Origin: Betaproteobacteria bacterium
Lineage (GTDB): Bacteria > Pseudomonadota > Gammaproteobacteria > Burkholderiales > WYBJ01
Assembly: GCA_009377585.1 (NCBI GenBank)
Contig: WHTS01000003.1
Span: forward strand, 74,015 to 138,014
Length of the DNA stretch: 64,000 nt
Reading direction: 5' to 3'
Shown here: positions 36,511 through 44,689 of the stretch, in pieces
Position numbering within the stretch: position 1 is the first letter of the stretch
How the letters are laid out: every line of letters starts with the position of its first letter
Notes under the pieces: generated by a model
Seen by the model: the letters and a program-made list of their open reading frames with translations, nothing else
The model's database searches: none
What the model was told of the DNA's origin: nothing
Program-made: the position numbers and the translations under genes

Positions 36511-38172
36511 TCAGACGAGATTGCGCTGGTAGGCGAATGCCGTCGCCGCCGTTCGCGAGGAGACGCCGAGTTTGGCGAGGATGTTGCTCACGTGCCGGTC
36601 GATGGTCTTCTCGCTCAGGGATAGCTCGCGGGCGATGGTCTTGTTGGTCTTGCCGGCGGCGACCAGGTGCAGGATCTGCAGTTCGCGTGCCGTCAACCCA
36701 TGGGCGTGACCGGAGGGGACGTCCTTCATCAGCGACTCGATCCGGGCAAGATCCGGTGCGGCGCCCAGCCGCTCGAGCACGGACCTGGCCGCGTCGATCT
36801 CCAGGCCGGCGCCGTCCTCGTCCCCGAGGGCACGGCAGGCGAGTGCGATCAGCACGCGCACGCGCGCCGCGGCGTAGGGCGCCTCGATCCGCTGCCAGAC
36901 GTCGAAAGCGCGCCGCAGCGGGCCGAGCGCAGCCTGCGCGTCGCCCTCGGCCAGGTCAACGGCTCCGCACGCCTGTGCGGCGATGGCGCCCGGCACCCCG
37001 GTATCGAAGTTCCGCGCAATCTGCTCCAGCTCCCGGCAGGCGTGGCGCGCGTCCTGGACCGCGCCCACCGCCAACATAATCTCGATGCACGCGGGCAGCA
37101 GGCCCATGCGCTTCAGCCGGTCCGTCGTGGCGCCTGCGGCGCGGCGAATGGCGGCAGCAGCCGCGTCCGTGCGTCCCTGCGCCAGGCGCAACAAGGCGAG
37201 GCCCGGCTGGGGCTCCAGGCCGAGGTGACTGGCGCTACGGTATGCCTCCTCGGCCGCGCCGAACTCCCCCGTCAGGCGATGGACCTCGCCCTGCTGGTAG
37301 AACGCGGCGGCGGCGGCGCCCCGATTGATGCCTTGCGAACGCGCGCTGGCGCGTCGCGCCGCCGCGATCGCGTCCGGCCATGCGCCCTGCAGCTGCAGGA
37401 TCTCCGCCCGATGGACCTGGCAGACGCCGGCGAAGGCGACCATATCGGATTGGCGCTCGCACCAATGCGCAAGGGCGGCGGCCCACTCCCGGGAGCGGTC
37501 GATCGCGTATACCCGCTGGCAGGCGTCGATCACGCTGCAGTACATCAGGCCGGTCACGAGGGGCGACAGCTCTCCCGCGGTGACCGTGACCATGGTTTCG
37601 TCCAGGAGCGCCAGCCCGGCTTCGACCTGCCCCTGCAGCAGTCGGATCCGGCCTTGCTGGTGCCGGGCGCAGGCGACCAAGTCCGCGTCGCCGCAGCGCT
37701 CGCCGATGACGGCGGCATCGGCTGCAGCGGCGTATGCATTCTCGAAGTCGCCCGATTGCAGCCGCTGCTCGACCACCGGCAGCAACAGATAGCCGCGCTC
37801 GGCGCACTCCTGGGCCTCGCGCACCAGCATCCGTTCGGCACGACCAAACCAGCCGCTCGCGCGGCCCGTCTCGCCGCGCATGAGGTGGCGAAATCCCAGC
37901 CAGAAAGCACAACGAACGGCGCGAGCGCAGCGGCCGGCGTTCAAATGAGCGTTGTAAGCACGCTCCAATGTCTCGATGTATTCACGATCCCGACCGACCA
38001 GGTATGCCGCCATCGCAAACGACTCGAGGTCTACAGCCTCGAGCGGAGCTTCACGATCGGCGCGCGAGAATGCCTGGAACGCATCGGCCCAGGCGCGCTG
38101 CCGGTATGACCTGCGCGCTCGACCGAGCTGGTGACCCACGCCTGTTCGCTCGACTGCCATTGAATTGGCCAA
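36511..38172 (-). CDS. LuxR-type regulator with TPR-like helical repeats
   Basis: The protein has 553 residues. The first about 480 are helical repeats of the TPR kind (for example AWADAFQAFSRADREAPLEAVDLESFAMAAYLVGR and AAAAFYQQGEVHRLTGEFGAAEEAYRSA). The C-terminal 65 are a LuxR helix-turn-helix (GLTARELQILHLVAAGKTNKTIARELSLSEKTIDRHVSNILAKLGV). No ATPase P-loop is seen, unlike MalT-type regulators. It lies on the same strand as the FAD oxidoreductase gene, 157 bp upstream of it, and may control it. A start 12 bases further in (38160) is also possible. Confidence 0.88.
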   Translation of the reverse strand: MANSMAVERTGVGHQLGRARRSYRQRAWADAFQAFSRADREAPLEAVDLESFAMAAYLVGRDREYIETLERAYNAHLNAGRCARAVRCAFWLGFRHLMRGETGRASGWFGRAERMLVREAQECAERGYLLLPVVEQRLQSGDFENAYAAAADAAVIGERCGDADLVACARHQQGRIRLLQGQVEAGLALLDETMVTVTAGELSPLVTGLMYCSVIDACQRVYAIDRSREWAAALAHWCERQSDMVAFAGVCQVHRAEILQLQGAWPDAIAAARRASARSQGINRGAAAAAFYQQGEVHRLTGEFGAAEEAYRSASHLGLEPQPGLALLRLAQGRTDAAAAAIRRAAGATTDRLKRMGLLPACIEIMLAVGAVQDARHACRELEQIARNFDTGVPGAIAAQACGAVDLAEGDAQAALGPLRRAFDVWQRIEAPYAAARVRVLIALACRALGDEDGAGLEIDAARSVLERLGAAPDLARIESLMKDVPSGHAHGLTARELQILHLVAAGKTNKTIARELSLSEKTIDRHVSNILAKLGVSSRTAATAFAYQRNLV

Positions 38173-38352
38173 TTCGTTCTGCCGCGAGTGCCGTGTAGTT
38201 TAGCCAATGGACACATCGGCGGGCCGAAAGCAGGAAAAGACGGCTCGAACCGCTGCAAGCAGCCTGGTAGTGCGTGCGACCGTGGATGCGGCGGAGATCG
38301 AGGCGGGATTGCGGGGACGCGATAACCTTGCCGCGTCCTGAGAGCGGAGAAA

Positions 38353-38384
38353 CGCCGGGCGCAGCGCCGATGCTGCGCCCGGCG
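38353..38384 (-). terminator. Hairpin terminator after the Spy-like gene
   Basis: A perfect 13-bp stem, CGCCGGGCGCAGC/GCTGCGCCCGGCG, surrounds a 6-base loop. Read on the minus strand it is followed by TTTCTC. It lies 67 bp past the stop of the spy-like gene, so it is a plausible intrinsic terminator for that gene. Confidence 0.6.
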
Positions 38385-38451
38385 TCGCGACCGTGCCTCG
38401 TTCCGTTCCCGCAGACGCGAGCCCGGCAGGAACGAGGCCGGCGCAGGCACT

Positions 38452-38982
38452 TCAGGCGCGGCCGCTGCCGTGATGATGACCGCCGCGGCGCGGACCATCG
38501 CGGTGGCCGCGATGCTTGCCGCGTGCCCCGCTCTGGCGCACGATCTCGTCGAGCACCTTGCGCTGTTGCGGCTCGAGCGCCTGCTGTAGCGTCGCGGTGG
38601 CCTCCGCCATGGCCGCGAGGTGCTGTGCCCGGCGCTGCGCCATGTCGGCGCGGAAACGCGTGAACGTGGTCGCATCCGCGTCGCGCGCCGGACGCTGCGG
38701 CCGGTTCTCGAAGATCGAAGCGCGCGCCTTGCGATATACCTGCCACGCGTCCTGTTGCGAGGCCTTGATCTCGAGCCGGGCGGCGAGCCGATCCAGACGC
38801 TGGCTCATGCGCGTCTGCATGCGTTCGCGCATCTGCGCGCGGTCGGTTTCGGTCATCTGCGACATGCGCTGAAAGCGATGACCTTCCCCGTGCGGTTGCG
38901 ACAGAGCCGGTGCGGCGGTGACGAGCACGGTCGAGCCGAGCAACGCGGCGGCGATGGTACGGGCGATGGTGGTGCGATTCAT
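38452..38982 (-). CDS. Spy/CpxP-like periplasmic chaperone
   Basis: The protein has 176 residues. A signal peptide (ARTIAAALLGSTVLVTAAPALS) is followed by a highly charged helical protein rich in Arg, Gln and Met. The LTxxQ-type segments are replaced by RLEIKASQQDAWQVYRKA and LEPQQRKVLDEIV. The last 25 residues are basic and His-rich (KHRGHRDGPRRGGHHHGSGR), possibly a metal-binding tail. The family protects periplasmic proteins and is induced by envelope stress. It is divergent from the two-component genes at 39192, with a likely regulator site between. Confidence 0.82.
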   Translation of the reverse strand: MNRTTIARTIAAALLGSTVLVTAAPALSQPHGEGHRFQRMSQMTETDRAQMRERMQTRMSQRLDRLAARLEIKASQQDAWQVYRKARASIFENRPQRPARDADATTFTRFRADMAQRRAQHLAAMAEATATLQQALEPQQRKVLDEIVRQSGARGKHRGHRDGPRRGGHHHGSGRA

Positions 38983-39064
38983 GGGTATTTACTCCTCAGG
39001 TTGGAAACGCATGGGCATTAACGCCCGGGCATGTAAACCGGCTTGCAGCAACGGGCGAGGTTTT

Positions 39065-39089
39065 GTTAACCGCGTGTAACGGAATGCAA
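39065..39089 (+). promoter_or_regulatory. Probable response-regulator site between spy and the two-component genes
   Basis: This 25-bp stretch matches 25889-25913 at 20 positions without a gap. It contains GTTAAC and, 11 bases on from its first G, GTAACGGA. The TAAC repeats fit an OmpR/CpxR-type tandem site. It is 83 bp upstream of the spy-like start and about 100 bp upstream of the response regulator start. A weaker related stretch (GTAAACCGGCTTG) lies at 39033-39045. Confidence 0.55.
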
Positions 39090-39191
39090 GACAGGCGTTG
39101 CAGAGGCCGCGCCGACAAGCCGAAAGGCTATGCTTTGGACCTACGCAGCTCGTGACGCTTGCGCACGGCCGCGCGAACCGAGAGTCCCGCT

Positions 39192-39899
39192 ATGAGTCAG
39201 CGCCTGCTGGTGGTGGACGACGATGCCGAGCTGCGTACGCTCCTCGAAGGCTACCTCGGCGAGCAAGGTTTCGAGGTGATAGCGGTCGAAGATGGGACCG
39301 CGCTGCGCCGGGCACTGGACGCAGGCGCATTCGATCTCGTCATCCTCGATCTCATGCTGCCGGATGACGATGGGCTGGCGCTGTGCCGCGAGCTGCGCGC
39401 CCGTTCGCGCATCCCCATTCTCATGCTGACCGCACGCGGCGACGAGCTCGATCGGATCATCGGCCTGGAGATGGGGGCGGACGACTATCTGCCGAAGCCG
39501 TTCCATCCACGCGAGCTGTTGGCACGCATCCGCAGCATCCTGCGCCGGATGCACGAGCTCGCCGGCGAACGTCCGGCCCGCGAGCTGCGCTTCGCGGGGT
39601 GGACGTTGAGCATCGGCATGCGCCATCTGGTCGGCGCGGATGGCGTCGCCATCCCGTTGTCGACTGGCGAGTTTCGCCTGCTGCAGGCGCTGGCGGAGAA
39701 TGCCAACCGGGTCATGTCGCGCGACCGGCTGATGGACGTGCTGTCGGGACGCGAAGCAGGTCCGTTCGATCGCAGCGTGGATGTCATGATCAGCCGTTTG
39801 CGCCGGCGCCTCAACGACGACGCGCGCGAGCCCGAGCTCATCAAGACAGTTCGCAATGAAGGCTACCTGCTCGCGGCCAAGGTGGAGCGCAGCGCGTGA
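39192..39899 (+). CDS. OmpR-family response regulator
   Basis: The protein has 235 residues. The receiver domain starts RLLVVDDDAELRTLLEGYL. Asp53 in VILDLMLPDDDG is the phosphorylation site, and LTARGD and PKPFHPRELLARI supply the conserved Thr and Lys. The winged-helix output domain (PLSTGEFRLLQALAENANRVMSRDRLMDVL and RSVDVMISRLRRRLNDD) binds DNA. It overlaps the kinase gene by 4 bp (GTGA). The 25-bp motif upstream suggests it controls itself, spy and the RND operon, as BaeR does in E. coli, although by sequence it looks more like OmpR. Confidence 0.94.
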   Translation: MSQRLLVVDDDAELRTLLEGYLGEQGFEVIAVEDGTALRRALDAGAFDLVILDLMLPDDDGLALCRELRARSRIPILMLTARGDELDRIIGLEMGADDYLPKPFHPRELLARIRSILRRMHELAGERPARELRFAGWTLSIGMRHLVGADGVAIPLSTGEFRLLQALAENANRVMSRDRLMDVLSGREAGPFDRSVDVMISRLRRRLNDDAREPELIKTVRNEGYLLAAKVERSA

Positions 39900-41362
39900 A
39901 GTGGCTGCCGCGAACGCTCTTCGGGCAGCTTCTGGCCGCCTTGGCTGCGGGGCTGCTCGCGGCGCAGGCCGTGGGTGCGTGGCTCATGCTGGACGATCGC
40001 AGCCGGTTTGCCGGACGCATTCTCGGCAGCTACGCGGCCGAGCGCGTCGCCGGCATCGTCTCCTTGCTCGACGACGCCGACGCCGAGGAGCGCGCTCGGC
40101 TGGTGCGCGCGTTGAGCGTTCCGCCTACGCGAGTGAGCCTGGAGGAGCCCTGGCGTGAGCGCGCGGAGCCGCTTTCGCCTGAGGCGCAAGCGTATGCGCG
40201 CTATCTGGAGCAGGCGCTGGCGCCGTCGCGCGACGTGCAGATCCTATCTCTGGTCCCCGCCAGGCGGGGACGATTCCACGATGAGCAGCGACGGCAGCAT
40301 CGCGGCGACGACGGAACAGCACCGCCGGCGTCGCCGGAGGGCGAGCGCAAGATTCGCCGGAGCAGGCGTGGCGCCCGTTTTCCGCTCCTGCTGATGATCG
40401 CGCAGGTGCGTCTGGCCAACGGCGCGGTCGCGACCTTTCGTCATGTCGTGCCGACGGCGCCGGCGGACCGGCCGCTGCGACTGATCGCGCTGGTGGCGAT
40501 CAGCGGCGTCACCGTGGCATTGCTTGCAGGCTGGGCCGTGCGCCGTCTCACCCGCCCGCTCGCCACGCTGGCCGATGCGGCCACCGGTCTTGCACGCAAT
40601 CTCGACCGGCCGCCATTGCCCGAGAGCGGCCCGATCGAAGTGTCGCGCGCCGCGCGCGCGTTCAATACCATGCAGCGCGAGCTCAAGGCCTATCTCGAAA
40701 CCCGCTCGCAGGCCCTGGCCGCGGTATCGCACGATCTGCGCCTGCCGCTGACGCGTGCGCGGCTGCGGCTCGAGCGCATCGGCGACGCGCAGGTAAAGGC
40801 GAGCCTCGACTCCGACTTCGAGGAAATGGAGCACATGATCGGCGGCACACTCGAATTCCTGCGTGCCGGCGCGAGCGGCGAGAATCCGATCCTGCTCAAT
40901 CTGAATGCGCTGCTCGAAGGGGTGGCCGAAGACATCGAAGCGCTGGGCGCACGCGTGCGCGTTCACGGCCGCGCCGAGGCGCCGCTCCATGCTCGAGCTC
41001 ACGCCTTGCGCCGCTGCCTCGCGAATCTCATGGACAATGCGCGCCGCCATGGCGGCGGCGACATCGACGTCACGGTGCTCGATTCACCGCAGAGCGTGCG
41101 CATTCGCATCGAGGATCGCGGGCCCAGCATTGCCGCGGCCGAGCGCGAGCGGGTTTTCGAACCGTACGTGCGCCTCGAGCCCTCGCGTGCGCGCCATACC
41201 GGCGGCAGCGGTCTCGGGCTTGCCATCGCGCGCGCGGTCGCACGCGCACACGGCGGGGACATTGCGCTTTCCGATCGTGGCGGCGGCGGCTTGTGCGCCG
41301 AGCTGACGCTGCCGCGTGTGGCGAATTCTCGCCTCGGTATGGCGTCGAGTCAGTCGTCATAA
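39896..41362 (+). CDS. Sensor histidine kinase
   Basis: The protein has 488 residues. Helix 1 is LLAALAAGLLAAQAVGAWLML and helix 2 is LRLIALVAISGVTVALLAGW. A HAMP domain follows (RRLTRPLATLADAATGL). The phospho-accepting His279 is in AAVSHDLRLPLTRARLRLE. The N box is LANLMDNARRHGGG, and the G boxes are IRIEDRGPSI and GGSGLGLAIARAVARAHGG. The periplasmic part ends in an unusual Arg/Asp-rich, low-complexity insert (about residues 121-160). It starts at GTG 39896. It should phosphorylate the response regulator encoded just upstream. Confidence 0.94.
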   Translation: MKWLPRTLFGQLLAALAAGLLAAQAVGAWLMLDDRSRFAGRILGSYAAERVAGIVSLLDDADAEERARLVRALSVPPTRVSLEEPWRERAEPLSPEAQAYARYLEQALAPSRDVQILSLVPARRGRFHDEQRRQHRGDDGTAPPASPEGERKIRRSRRGARFPLLLMIAQVRLANGAVATFRHVVPTAPADRPLRLIALVAISGVTVALLAGWAVRRLTRPLATLADAATGLARNLDRPPLPESGPIEVSRAARAFNTMQRELKAYLETRSQALAAVSHDLRLPLTRARLRLERIGDAQVKASLDSDFEEMEHMIGGTLEFLRAGASGENPILLNLNALLEGVAEDIEALGARVRVHGRAEAPLHARAHALRRCLANLMDNARRHGGGDIDVTVLDSPQSVRIRIEDRGPSIAAAERERVFEPYVRLEPSRARHTGGSGLGLAIARAVARAHGGDIALSDRGGGGLCAELTLPRVANSRLGMASSQSS

Positions 41363-41409
41363 CACAGGAAGTGCTATTCTCGGCGCGTCGCTACAGCCCG
41401 CAAATTGGT

Positions 41410-42066
41410 ATGGCCGTCAACCGAAACAATGTCGATCCAGCCGCGTTCAATGAGAAGGCAACGCTTCCCTACGAGCTTCGAAGTGATGACTTTCGACTCG
41501 CCATGCAGGATGTATACGACTTCTTTTACGACGTAAACATCCATTTGGTGGAGAAAGGATTGGACAGGCTGGATGACATGCTTCGGCCCGCGATCATGTC
41601 AGGCTTGTTGTCGGACATGTTGACGGCAAGCTTGGCGAAGCATTCCAGGACGTTAGTGGAAAATTGTTTCTTTAACGGACACCCCGACCTGGTGCTTCGC
41701 GGGAAGTATCCGAACAATTGCGTGAAAGCAGGCGAACACGGTGTCGAGATAAAGACGACTTTGAAATCCGGTGGAGCCGTCGATACTCATGGCGCTCGAA
41801 ATCAATGGATGTGCGTATTCGTTTATGTCGTTGATAAGGATACTGAGCCAGTGAGCGATCGAAGGCCCATGACTTTTTCAGAGGTTTATCTCGGCCAAGT
41901 CACGGTAGACGATTTCCGCCGAAACGCCAGGAGCGAACTGGGGACCCGAACAGCGACGCTGCATGCTGACGGGATTGCGAAGCTGCGTCAAAAGTGGATA
42001 TACAAAGCCGGCCCTGCGGCAGGCGTCGATACTGCGCGCAAACGTGTCAAAGACCGTAGAGGATAA
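41410..42066 (+). CDS. Type II restriction endonuclease (PD-(D/E)xK fold)
   Basis: The protein has 218 residues and is clearly lower in GC than its neighbours. GHPDLVLRGKYPNN with Asp93 and GVEIKTT with Glu113 and Lys115 make a PD-(D/E)xK nuclease site. The helical N-terminus (FFYDVNIHLVEKGLDRLDDMLRPAIMSGLLSDML) and NQWMCVFVYVVD fit a type II enzyme. It ends exactly one base before the stop of the methyltransferase on the other strand. The recognition sequence cannot be read from the protein. The ATG at 41410 is chosen without a clear ribosome site. Confidence 0.8.
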   Translation: MAVNRNNVDPAAFNEKATLPYELRSDDFRLAMQDVYDFFYDVNIHLVEKGLDRLDDMLRPAIMSGLLSDMLTASLAKHSRTLVENCFFNGHPDLVLRGKYPNNCVKAGEHGVEIKTTLKSGGAVDTHGARNQWMCVFVYVVDKDTEPVSDRRPMTFSEVYLGQVTVDDFRRNARSELGTRTATLHADGIAKLRQKWIYKAGPAAGVDTARKRVKDRRG

Positions 42067-43194
42067 TCAATCCGCAGAGCTCTCAACCCGCAAGGCAGCG
42101 AGCTTGGGTAGGGCGCGGGTGGCCATGGCGAAGTAGTCGAGACCCTTTTCGATACCCAGGCTTTCGTATCCGACTGCTTCCGCCGCTGCGAGCGTGGATC
42201 CAGATCCGGCAAACGGATCGAGCACCTTGCCTACACCCAGCGGCAGAACTGCTCGAACCAGCTGCCTTAGAAAAGCCTGTGGTTTCAGGCTGGGGTGCTG
42301 CGCGAGCCGGCGCTCCGAAGCATGGGTCGGCCTCGATTGGATGACGTCGCCGAAAGGCCGGCTCGCCGAAATTCTTCGAAAGCCGCCCGTATGCCACCTT
42401 CGCAAGTTGTCCTGTACCCGGCCGTCCAGCGGCTTTCTGAAGATGAGCCACGGCTCCCACATCGATCGCGGCATCACGCTCACGTCAGCAAACTCCAGAT
42501 GAGCGTGCTTTGGCCTGTCGCCGCCTCGCATCGTCATCACGAGCCGTACGATTTCGCCGCGGCGTTCCAGCCCCGCGCGCGACAGTGCGCCGGAAACGAT
42601 GAATGAGAGCAGCGGATTGCTCGCAACGACGACGTTCGCCCCTGGCACGAGGACGGGAAGCAGGCGTCGTGCCCATGCAAAGAAAAAATCACCAAGCGCG
42701 TCCAGATCGGTTTGTCGCAAGACGGTGAATCGAGGCAGTGGCGACCGTCGATTGCCATCGAACGATGGAGGGATCCTCCAAATGCCGCCCTTGCCGTCTC
42801 GAAGCTTCGCTTGTTGAGCTTCGGAGTACTCCACCAGGCCATAGGGAGGATCTGTCACAACGGCGTGAACGGAGTTTGGGATCTGCTTTTCCAGCCATAG
42901 AACACAATCGTCGTGCAAGAGCATTGCTTTGCCGAATTCGAAGGGCGCTTGCGTGTATCGACTGGTCGCTGGGCGTGGCTCGTACAAAAACTCATTCAAG
43001 ATGTACTGCGCACGATCCATCCGAACAAACAACTCAGGCGTATTGAGCTGAAGGTACGACCGAATCGATGACGTCGGCACATCGCCGAGGAGCCCCGCTA
43101 CTTCGCGCGTGATTTCGTAGACGGTGGCGCCCTCGCGGCGGGAGCCTAATACATGAACTATGGCATCCCTGACTTCCCCCGGTCGTTTTCGCAT
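42067..43194 (-). CDS. Site-specific DNA methyltransferase (N4-cytosine/N6-adenine)
   Basis: The protein has 375 residues. A winged-helix-like N-terminal part (GATVYEITREVAGLLGDVPTSSIRSYLQ) comes before the catalytic domain. Motif IV is VVTDPPYGLVEYS. Later come HPSLKPQAFLRQLVRAVLP and motif I, VLDPFAGSGSTLAAAEAVGYESLGIEK. The IV-before-I order is that of the beta class. It should protect the sites cut by the adjoining endonuclease. AGAGGG lies 3 bases before the ATG. Stops of the two genes abut tail to tail. Confidence 0.9.
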   Translation of the reverse strand: MRKRPGEVRDAIVHVLGSRREGATVYEITREVAGLLGDVPTSSIRSYLQLNTPELFVRMDRAQYILNEFLYEPRPATSRYTQAPFEFGKAMLLHDDCVLWLEKQIPNSVHAVVTDPPYGLVEYSEAQQAKLRDGKGGIWRIPPSFDGNRRSPLPRFTVLRQTDLDALGDFFFAWARRLLPVLVPGANVVVASNPLLSFIVSGALSRAGLERRGEIVRLVMTMRGGDRPKHAHLEFADVSVMPRSMWEPWLIFRKPLDGRVQDNLRRWHTGGFRRISASRPFGDVIQSRPTHASERRLAQHPSLKPQAFLRQLVRAVLPLGVGKVLDPFAGSGSTLAAAEAVGYESLGIEKGLDYFAMATRALPKLAALRVESSAD

Positions 43195-43500
43195 AAACCC
43201 TCTTCGGAAAGCCCGAGCTTAGAACCAAGACGTCCAGACGTCAATGCGATGGATGGAACGTGCTGGCCATGAAAGGGCTGCGCCAAGGGTTATCCGGGGC
43301 GAGTACGGCTCTTGTGCCGGTGTCGCGCGACCCGCAAATGGCGCAGGCTTGGGAAACCCATGCCTGTAGGAGGAGTCCTAGCACAACAATCGGCACCTCG
43401 CGCGTCCATGTCGTGAGCTTCGCCGGTACGGCAGTACTAGGAGCCAACCGGTCGTCGATTCGATTCAGGCTCGGCTGGCGGGCGCAGGAGGAAACGAACG
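43195..43500. other. Intergenic region after the restriction-modification island
   Basis: These 306 bases mark the return to high GC. A 68-codon minus-strand frame (43241-43447) contains a signal-like stretch followed by ACAICGSRDTG. It could be a fragment of a secreted Cys-rich protein, but it has no ribosome site and I do not call it a gene. Nothing else is supported. Confidence 0.4.
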
Positions 43501-44412
43501 ATGCCGCTGCGATTGCTTGTCATCGAAGACCGGTTGTCGGACTTCGAGTTGATCGAACAGCAGCTGGAACGCCAGGGCGTGGCTGCGACCTGCCGGCGCG
43601 TGGACAGCGCGGACGATCTGGAAGGCGCACTGGACGACGGCGCCTGGGATGCGGTGCTCACCGACTACAACCTCCCTGGAATGAAATTTCAGGAGACGGT
43701 CTCGCGGCTGCGTACGCGCCGGCCCGAGTTGCCGATCGTGCTCGTGTCCGGCTACATGGGTGAGGACCAGGCGGCCATGTTGCTCGAGGCCGGCATCGCC
43801 GATTTCGTCCTGAAATACCGTCCGGCGCGCCTGGGTGCGGCGATCCGGCGTGCTATCGCGAATGCCCAGGCGCAGCATGCTCGATGCCAGGCGGAGATCG
43901 CCCTGCACGATAGCGCGCAGCGGCTGCAGGAGGCGCTGGGCGAGGTGCAGGCAACCAACGAGCGCCTGGAGCAGGAGGTTGCGGCGCGCACGGCGCAGCT
44001 GCGCCGGCAAACCAACTACCTGCTCGCGCTGATCGACAATGTCCCGTTTCGCGTCTGGCTCAAGGATACCGAAGGCCGCTTCCTGGCCGTGAACCGGGCC
44101 CAGGCAGCGGCGCACGGACGCACGCCGCAGGACATCGTGGGCAGGACCGACTTCGACCTGGTGGACGCAGAGACCGCCCGCGAGTGGCTCGCAGCCGATC
44201 GCGAGGTCATGCGCAATCGCCGCCCTGCGAAGCACGACATTGCGCTCAACGGTGCCGATCGGATGGGCTGGGTCGAATCCTACAAGGCGCCGGTGTTCGA
44301 CGCGGCCGGCAACGTTCTGGGCACGATCGGCTACGCCCGCGACATGACCGACCTCGAAGCGACTGACCCCGTGGGCGAGAGGGCGCGCGACCCGAGGCGT
44401 CCGCAGCGCTAG
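43501..44412 (+). CDS. Response-regulator receiver plus PAS protein without output domain
   Basis: The protein has 303 residues. A CheY-like receiver (LRLLVIEDRLSDFELIEQQL, DAVLTDYNLPG, VLVSGYMGE, VLKYRPARL) spans the first 120. A coiled coil follows (about 120-175, LQEALGEVQATNERLEQEVAARTAQLRRQ). A PAS domain follows (LLALIDNVPFRVWLKDTEGRFLAVNRA to GTIGYARDMTD). It ends soon after in an Arg/Pro-rich tail where related proteins continue into a kinase or GGDEF domain. It may be a truncated hybrid or a stand-alone adaptor. It starts 3 bp after a good GGAGGAAACG site. Confidence 0.82.
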   Translation: MPLRLLVIEDRLSDFELIEQQLERQGVAATCRRVDSADDLEGALDDGAWDAVLTDYNLPGMKFQETVSRLRTRRPELPIVLVSGYMGEDQAAMLLEAGIADFVLKYRPARLGAAIRRAIANAQAQHARCQAEIALHDSAQRLQEALGEVQATNERLEQEVAARTAQLRRQTNYLLALIDNVPFRVWLKDTEGRFLAVNRAQAAAHGRTPQDIVGRTDFDLVDAETAREWLAADREVMRNRRPAKHDIALNGADRMGWVESYKAPVFDAAGNVLGTIGYARDMTDLEATDPVGERARDPRRPQR

Positions 44413-44689
44413 CGCGTCTTGCCGCAGAACAAAAGGTTACCGAACGCGTTTGGCGGCACGCTGCGGTTGATTTCCGTATCCCTTGTCAGTAGGATTTCGG
44501 GCGAAACTCCAACCGCGTCCAACCTCTCCCGCGCGCGCAACCGATCGCGCGGCGCCGTTGAGACCGAAAACGCGCACCGGCTGCGGCCACAATATCGAAT
44601 GATTGCCTGCCCCGAATGAGCACTGTGCCGGCGGCGTTGCAACGGCCCGCGCCTTGTCGAGCGCTGCCTTTTCGGCTGACGGCCCGGCA
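44413..44689. other. Intergenic region upstream of the hydroxylase operon
   Basis: These 277 bases have somewhat lower GC than the flanks in 44430-44500. Short frames exist on both strands but none has a ribosome site or a recognisable protein. It must contain the promoter of the hydroxylase operon unless that operon is read through from the REC-PAS gene. Confidence 0.4.

Noticed and set aside
43241-43447. A 68-codon minus-strand frame with a signal-like stretch and ACAICGSRDTG
   Set aside because: It has no ribosome site and ends without a domain; it may be a fragment but is not supportable as a gene.
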